Below are positions 60,789 to 64,000 of a stretch of 64,000 bases of DNA, piece after piece; within the stretch, counting starts at the first letter, position 1, and each line of letters starts with the position of its first letter. The notes below the pieces were generated by a model, which saw only the letters and a list, made by a program, of their open reading frames with translations, ran no database searches and was not told the origin of the DNA. A program made the position numbers and the translations under genes. The stretch spans positions 372,001 through 436,000 of the forward strand of contig NZ_SCKT01000001.1 of NCBI RefSeq assembly GCF_014155765.1, read 5' to 3'. This DNA comes from Pantoea dispersa. GTDB taxonomy: Bacteria; Pseudomonadota; Gammaproteobacteria; Enterobacterales; Enterobacteriaceae.

Positions 60789-61370
60789 ATGACCGATTAC
60801 TTACTGCTCTTTATTGGCACAGTGCTGGTGAACAACTTCGTGTTGGTCAAATTCCTCGGCCTTTGCCCTTTTATGGGCGTGTCAAAAAAACTGGAAACGG
60901 CCATTGGCATGGGACTTGCCACCACGTTCGTCATTACGCTGGCGTCGATTTGCGCCTGGCTGGTGAATCACCTGATTCTGCTGCCGCTTGATCTGGTGTA
61001 CCTGCGTACCATGGCCTATATCCTGGTGATTGCGGTAGTGGTGCAGTTCACCGAAATGGTGGTGCGTAAAACCAGCCCGTCGCTGTATCGCCTGCTCGGT
61101 ATCTTTTTGCCGCTGATCACCACCAACTGCGCTGTACTGGGCGTGCCGCTGCTGAGCGTCAACCTCAACCACACGTTCCTGCAGGCGGCGCTGTACGGCT
61201 TCAGTGCGTCACTCGGCTTTTCGCTGGTGATGGTGCTGTTCGCTGGCATGCGTGAACGTCTGGTGCTGGCCAACGTGCCGGCACCGTTCAAAGGAAACTC
61301 CATTGCCCTGATCACCGCTGGCCTGATGGCGCTGGCGTTCATGGGCTTTACCGGTCTGGTGAAATTCTGA
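60789..61370 (+). CDS. rsxA: Electron transport complex subunit RsxA
   Basis: A 193-residue inner-membrane subunit with six helices, from [20 protein letters not shown] to a last helix ending [32 protein letters not shown] carries the conserved cysteine that helps ligate the intramembrane iron cluster in Rnf complexes. The Rsx (Rnf-type) complex reduces SoxR to switch off the superoxide response. It is the first rsx gene, with rsxB one base after its stop. Confidence 0.97.
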   Translation: MTDYLLLFIGTVLVNNFVLVKFLGLCPFMGVSKKLETAIGMGLATTFVITLASICAWLVNHLILLPLDLVYLRTMAYILVIAVVVQFTEMVVRKTSPSLYRLLGIFLPLITTNCAVLGVPLLSVNLNHTFLQAALYGFSASLGFSLVMVLFAGMRERLVLANVPAPFKGNSIALITAGLMALAFMGFTGLVKF

Positions 61371-61371
61371 T

Positions 61372-61950
61372 ATGACCGCGATTTGGATTGCTATTGCTGT
61401 TCTGGCGGCGCTGGCACTGGTGTTTGGTGCCCTGCTGGGCTACGCCTCGCGCCGCTTTGAAGTAGAAGAAGACCCGATTGTTGAGCAGATCGATGCGATT
61501 CTGCCGCAGAGTCAGTGCGGCCAGTGTGGCTATCCCGGCTGCCGTCCGTACGCCGATGCGGTGGGCAATAACGGTGAAGCCATTAACAAATGTGCGCCGG
61601 GCGGCGAACAGACCATGCTGAAGCTGGCCGAACTGCTCAACGTTGAACCGCAGCCGCTGGACGGCGGCGCGGAAGTGCTGACGCCGGTTCGCACCGTGGC
61701 GTGGATTGACGAAGCCAACTGCATTGGCTGCACCAAATGTATTCAGGCATGCCCGGTTGACGCCATCGTCGGTGCGACGCGCGCCATGCACACCGTGCTG
61801 AGCGATGTCTGCACCGGCTGCGACCTGTGCGTCGCGCCCTGTCCCACCGACTGTATTGAGATGCGCCCGGTTGCCACCACCACGGCCAACTGGAAGTGGG
61901 ATCTCGACACCATACCTGTACGGGTGATCCCGGTAGAACATCATGCTTAA
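61372..61950 (+). CDS. rsxB: Electron transport complex subunit RsxB (ferredoxin)
   Basis: A 192-residue protein (same length as E. coli). One N-terminal membrane anchor is followed by a 4Fe-4S module [11 protein letters not shown] and a two-cluster ferredoxin domain, [14 protein letters not shown] and [14 protein letters not shown]. It passes electrons within the Rsx complex on the cytoplasmic side. Its last eight bases overlap the start of rsxC. Confidence 0.97.
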   Translation: MTAIWIAIAVLAALALVFGALLGYASRRFEVEEDPIVEQIDAILPQSQCGQCGYPGCRPYADAVGNNGEAINKCAPGGEQTMLKLAELLNVEPQPLDGGAEVLTPVRTVAWIDEANCIGCTKCIQACPVDAIVGATRAMHTVLSDVCTGCDLCVAPCPTDCIEMRPVATTTANWKWDLDTIPVRVIPVEHHA

Positions 61951-64000
61951 TCTGTTATCGCTGCTGCGCAAAGAGAAGCTATGGGATTTCGAAGGCGGCA
62001 TTCACCCGCCGGAAATGAAAACCCAGTCCAGCGGCACGCCGCTCAGCCAGCTCCCGCTGCCTGAACAGTTCATTATTCCGTTGAAACAGCATATCGGCCA
62101 CGAAGGCGAAATCTGTGTGGCGCCGGGCGATAAGGTACTGCGCGGCCAGCCGCTGACCTTTGGCAGCGGCCGGATGCTGCCGGTGCACGCGCCCACTTCC
62201 GGCACCATTGAAGCCATCGCGCCACACATGACGGCGCACCCTTCCGGCCTGTCCGAGCTGTGCGTTTTCCTGCGCGCCGATGGCGAAGACCGCTGGATGC
62301 CGCTCGATCCGCAGCCGGACTATCGCGCGCTGGGTCGGGACGCGGTAGTGAAACGCATCCACGAAGCCGGTATTGCAGGCCTCGGCGGCGCGGGCTTCCC
62401 GACCGCCACCAAACTGCGTGGCGGACTGCGCGGCGTCAACACGCTGATCATCAACGCCGCCGAGTGCGAACCTTACATCACGGCGGACGATCGCCTGATG
62501 CAGGATTGTGCGGCGGAAGTGCTGGAAGGCTGCCGCATCCTCGCCTGGGTGCTGCAGGCGGAGCGCGTGCTGATTGGCATCGAAGACAATAAACCGGAGG
62601 CGATTGCCGCGCTGAAACAGGCGCTGGCCGGTGACCGCGAGCTGCAGCTGCGGGTGATCCCAACCAAGTACCCTTCCGGCGGCGCCAAACAGCTGACCAA
62701 AATTCTCACCGGGCGGGAAGTGCCGCACGGCGGACGCTCCACCGACATTGGCGTGCTGATGCAGAACGTCGGCACCGCCTGGGCGGTGAAGCGCGCCATT
62801 GTCGATGGCGAACCGATTACGGAGCGCGTGGTGACGCTGACCGGCGAGGCCATTGCCCGGCCGCGTAATGTCTGGGGCCGTCTCGGTACCCCGGTAAGCC
62901 ATCTGTTGCAACAGGTCGGTTTCACGCCGGGTGCGCGCCAGATGGTGATCATGGGCGGGCCGCTGATGGGCTTTACCCTGCCGTCCCTCAACGTGCCGGT
63001 GGTGAAGATCACCAACTGTATTCTGGCACCGTCGGCCAGCGAGATGGGGCAACCGCTGGAAGAACAGTCCTGCATCCGTTGCAGCGCCTGCGCTGACGCC
63101 TGCCCGGCAAAACTGCTGCCGCAGCAGCTGTACTGGTACAGCCAGGGTGGCGATCATGACAAAGCGCGCGCCCATCACATTGATGACTGCATTGAGTGCG
63201 GTGCCTGTGCGTATGTCTGTCCCAGCAATATTCCGCTGGTGCAGTATTACCGCCAGGAAAAAGCCGAACTGCGCGCCATCGATCTGGAGGCCAAACGCAC
63301 CGCCGAAGCCAAAGCACGCTTTGAAGCGCGTCAGGCACGCCTTGAGCGGGAAAAACTGGCGCGGGAAGCGCGCCACGAGCAGGCCAAACAGCGGGTTGCG
63401 CGCAGCGATAAAGCCGAGCTGGAAGCGGCAACCGGGCGCGTGAAAGCGCGGCAGGCCAAAACGCCGGAACAGGAAGCGGCAGAACGCGAAGCGCGCCATG
63501 CGCAGGCGCTGGCGCAGCAGGCTGAGAAGCAGGCTGAAACAGAACCGCTAAGCCGCCAGGCCATTGACCCGCGCAAGGCCGCCGTGGAAGCCGCCATTGC
63601 GCGTGCTAAAGCGAAAAAAGTGGCCGCGCCGGCACAGCCAGCCGCTGACACCACGACCGCAGAAAGCGATCCGCGCAAAGCGGCGGTTGAAGCGGCTATT
63701 GCGCGTGCCAAAGCGAAGAAAGCCGCTGCAGCACAGGTGTCGACGGACGCTGAGCCGGTAGCGGAAACGCCAGCGGCTGAGGTCGATCCGCGCAAAGCGG
63801 CGGTCGAAGCCGCTATCGCCCGTGCCAAAGCGAAGAAAGCTGCGGCCGCGCAGACGCCGGCTGATGCTGAGCCGGCAACGGAAACACCGGCGGCTGAGGT
63901 CGATCCGCGCAAAGCGGCGGTTGAAGCGGCGATTGCCCGTGCCAAAGCGAAGAAAGCTGCGGCGGCACAGGTGCCGACGGACGCTGAGCCTGCAGCGGAA
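61943..64000 (+). CDS. rsxC: Electron transport complex subunit RsxC (3' end cut by window edge)
   Basis: Begins at ATG 61943 inside the rsxB stop region, with [20 protein letters not shown], and stays open for 686 codons to the window end. [12 protein letters not shown] and [18 protein letters not shown] form the NADH/FMN part. Two 4Fe-4S motifs follow: [12 protein letters not shown] (from residue 377) and [13 protein letters not shown] long Ala/Lys/Arg/Glu-rich helical tail starts near residue 430 and passes into [18 protein letters not shown] repeats. E. coli RsxC also has such a tail. RsxC takes electrons from NADH. Confidence 0.96.
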   Translation, partial: MLNLLSLLRKEKLWDFEGGIHPPEMKTQSSGTPLSQLPLPEQFIIPLKQHIGHEGEICVAPGDKVLRGQPLTFGSGRMLPVHAPTSGTIEAIAPHMTAHPSGLSELCVFLRADGEDRWMPLDPQPDYRALGRDAVVKRIHEAGIAGLGGAGFPTATKLRGGLRGVNTLIINAAECEPYITADDRLMQDCAAEVLEGCRILAWVLQAERVLIGIEDNKPEAIAALKQALAGDRELQLRVIPTKYPSGGAKQLTKILTGREVPHGGRSTDIGVLMQNVGTAWAVKRAIVDGEPITERVVTLTGEAIARPRNVWGRLGTPVSHLLQQVGFTPGARQMVIMGGPLMGFTLPSLNVPVVKITNCILAPSASEMGQPLEEQSCIRCSACADACPAKLLPQQLYWYSQGGDHDKARAHHIDDCIECGACAYVCPSNIPLVQYYRQEKAELRAIDLEAKRTAEAKARFEARQARLEREKLAREARHEQAKQRVARSDKAELEAATGRVKARQAKTPEQEAAEREARHAQALAQQAEKQAETEPLSRQAIDPRKAAVEAAIARAKAKKVAAPAQPAADTTTAESDPRKAAVEAAIARAKAKKAAAAQVSTDAEPVAETPAAEVDPRKAAVEAAIARAKAKKAAAAQTPADAEPATETPAAEVDPRKAAVEAAIARAKAKKAAAAQVPTDAEPAAE
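63566..64000 (+). repeat. In-frame tandem repeats coding the RsxC tail
   Basis: Units begin at 63566, 63668, 63785 and 63902, giving lengths of 102, 117 and 117 bp and a fourth unit cut by the window edge. Each codes [18 protein letters not shown] followed by a variable Ala-rich spacer of 16-21 residues. Units two to four are nearly identical at the DNA level, so unit number probably varies between strains. Confidence 0.9.

Noticed and set aside
61979-63499. Open frame of 506 codons on the minus strand
   Set aside because: It is the antisense of rsxC. The plus strand encodes the conserved RsxC motifs, and high GC leaves the opposite strand open.
63566-64000. Regular repeats that might suggest a CRISPR array
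   Set aside because: The repeats are 102-117 bp, in frame and code for the RsxC tail. They lack short repeats with unique spacers.

Overview
The window is chromosomal DNA of a GC-rich (about 60 %) member of the order Enterobacterales. The backbone (psp, tus-fumC-manA-ydgA, malI-malXY-add-ydgJ, cnu-ydgK-rsxABC) follows the order around the replication terminus of Escherichia coli. The extra genes (leuA-like synthase, srfABC, rarA-oqxABR, araBA next to araFGH) and the missing fumA point away from E. coli itself. Erwiniaceae such as Pantoea, Erwinia or Mixta are my best guess, but this is inference from gene content.

Region 1 (1-8.3 kb): pspB (cut by the window edge) and pspA face pspF across a sigma-54 promoter. 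Next come a LeuA-type acyltransferase, an AraC regulator coupled to a 3-hydroxyisobutyrate dehydrogenase-like enzyme, the TonB-dependent PQQ receptor gene pqqU (yncD), and a small DM13 protein.

Region 2 (8.3-11.4 kb): a two-gene cassette that looks like an orphan antibacterial effector and its membrane immunity protein. It lies between two copies of a 77-bp sequence holding the 3' end and terminator of an isochorismatase-family gene. That gene is intact on one side, in an operon with a MarR regulator.

Region 3 (11.4-20.8 kb): the divergent sutR-ydcO pair around a perfect 18-bp palindrome, then the srfABC operon (membrane protein, actin/Hsp70-fold protein, P-loop-like protein), which ends against a barnase-like RNase and barstar pair.

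Region 4 (20.8-28.5 kb): the rarA-oqxAB-oqxR multidrug efflux locus, with a 9-bp motif present three times between rarA and oqxA, a small membrane protein and an MFS transporter.

Region 5 (28.5-34.1 kb): tus preceded by two tandem Ter sites, then fumC, manA and ydgA. The slot between ydgA and malI, which in E. coli holds uid genes, here carries a fasciclin protein, an ECF sigma factor, its anti-sigma factor, a chemoreceptor, a small HTH protein and a glycosyltransferase (34.1-39.4 kb).

Region 6 (39.8-46 kb): malI with its operators, malX, malY, add and ydgJ.

Region 7 (46-59.5 kb): a pentose block inserted between ydgJ and cnu. It has araC, araFGH (with an ERIC repeat between araF and araG), divergent araBA without araD, and the furanose ABC transporter ytfQRT-yjfF. 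AraC-like and GalR-like sites suggest the block is co-regulated. Region 8 (59.9-64 kb): cnu, ydgK and rsxABC; rsxC runs off the end within its repeated C-terminal tail.

No rRNA, tRNA, CRISPR array, transposase or integrase was recognised.
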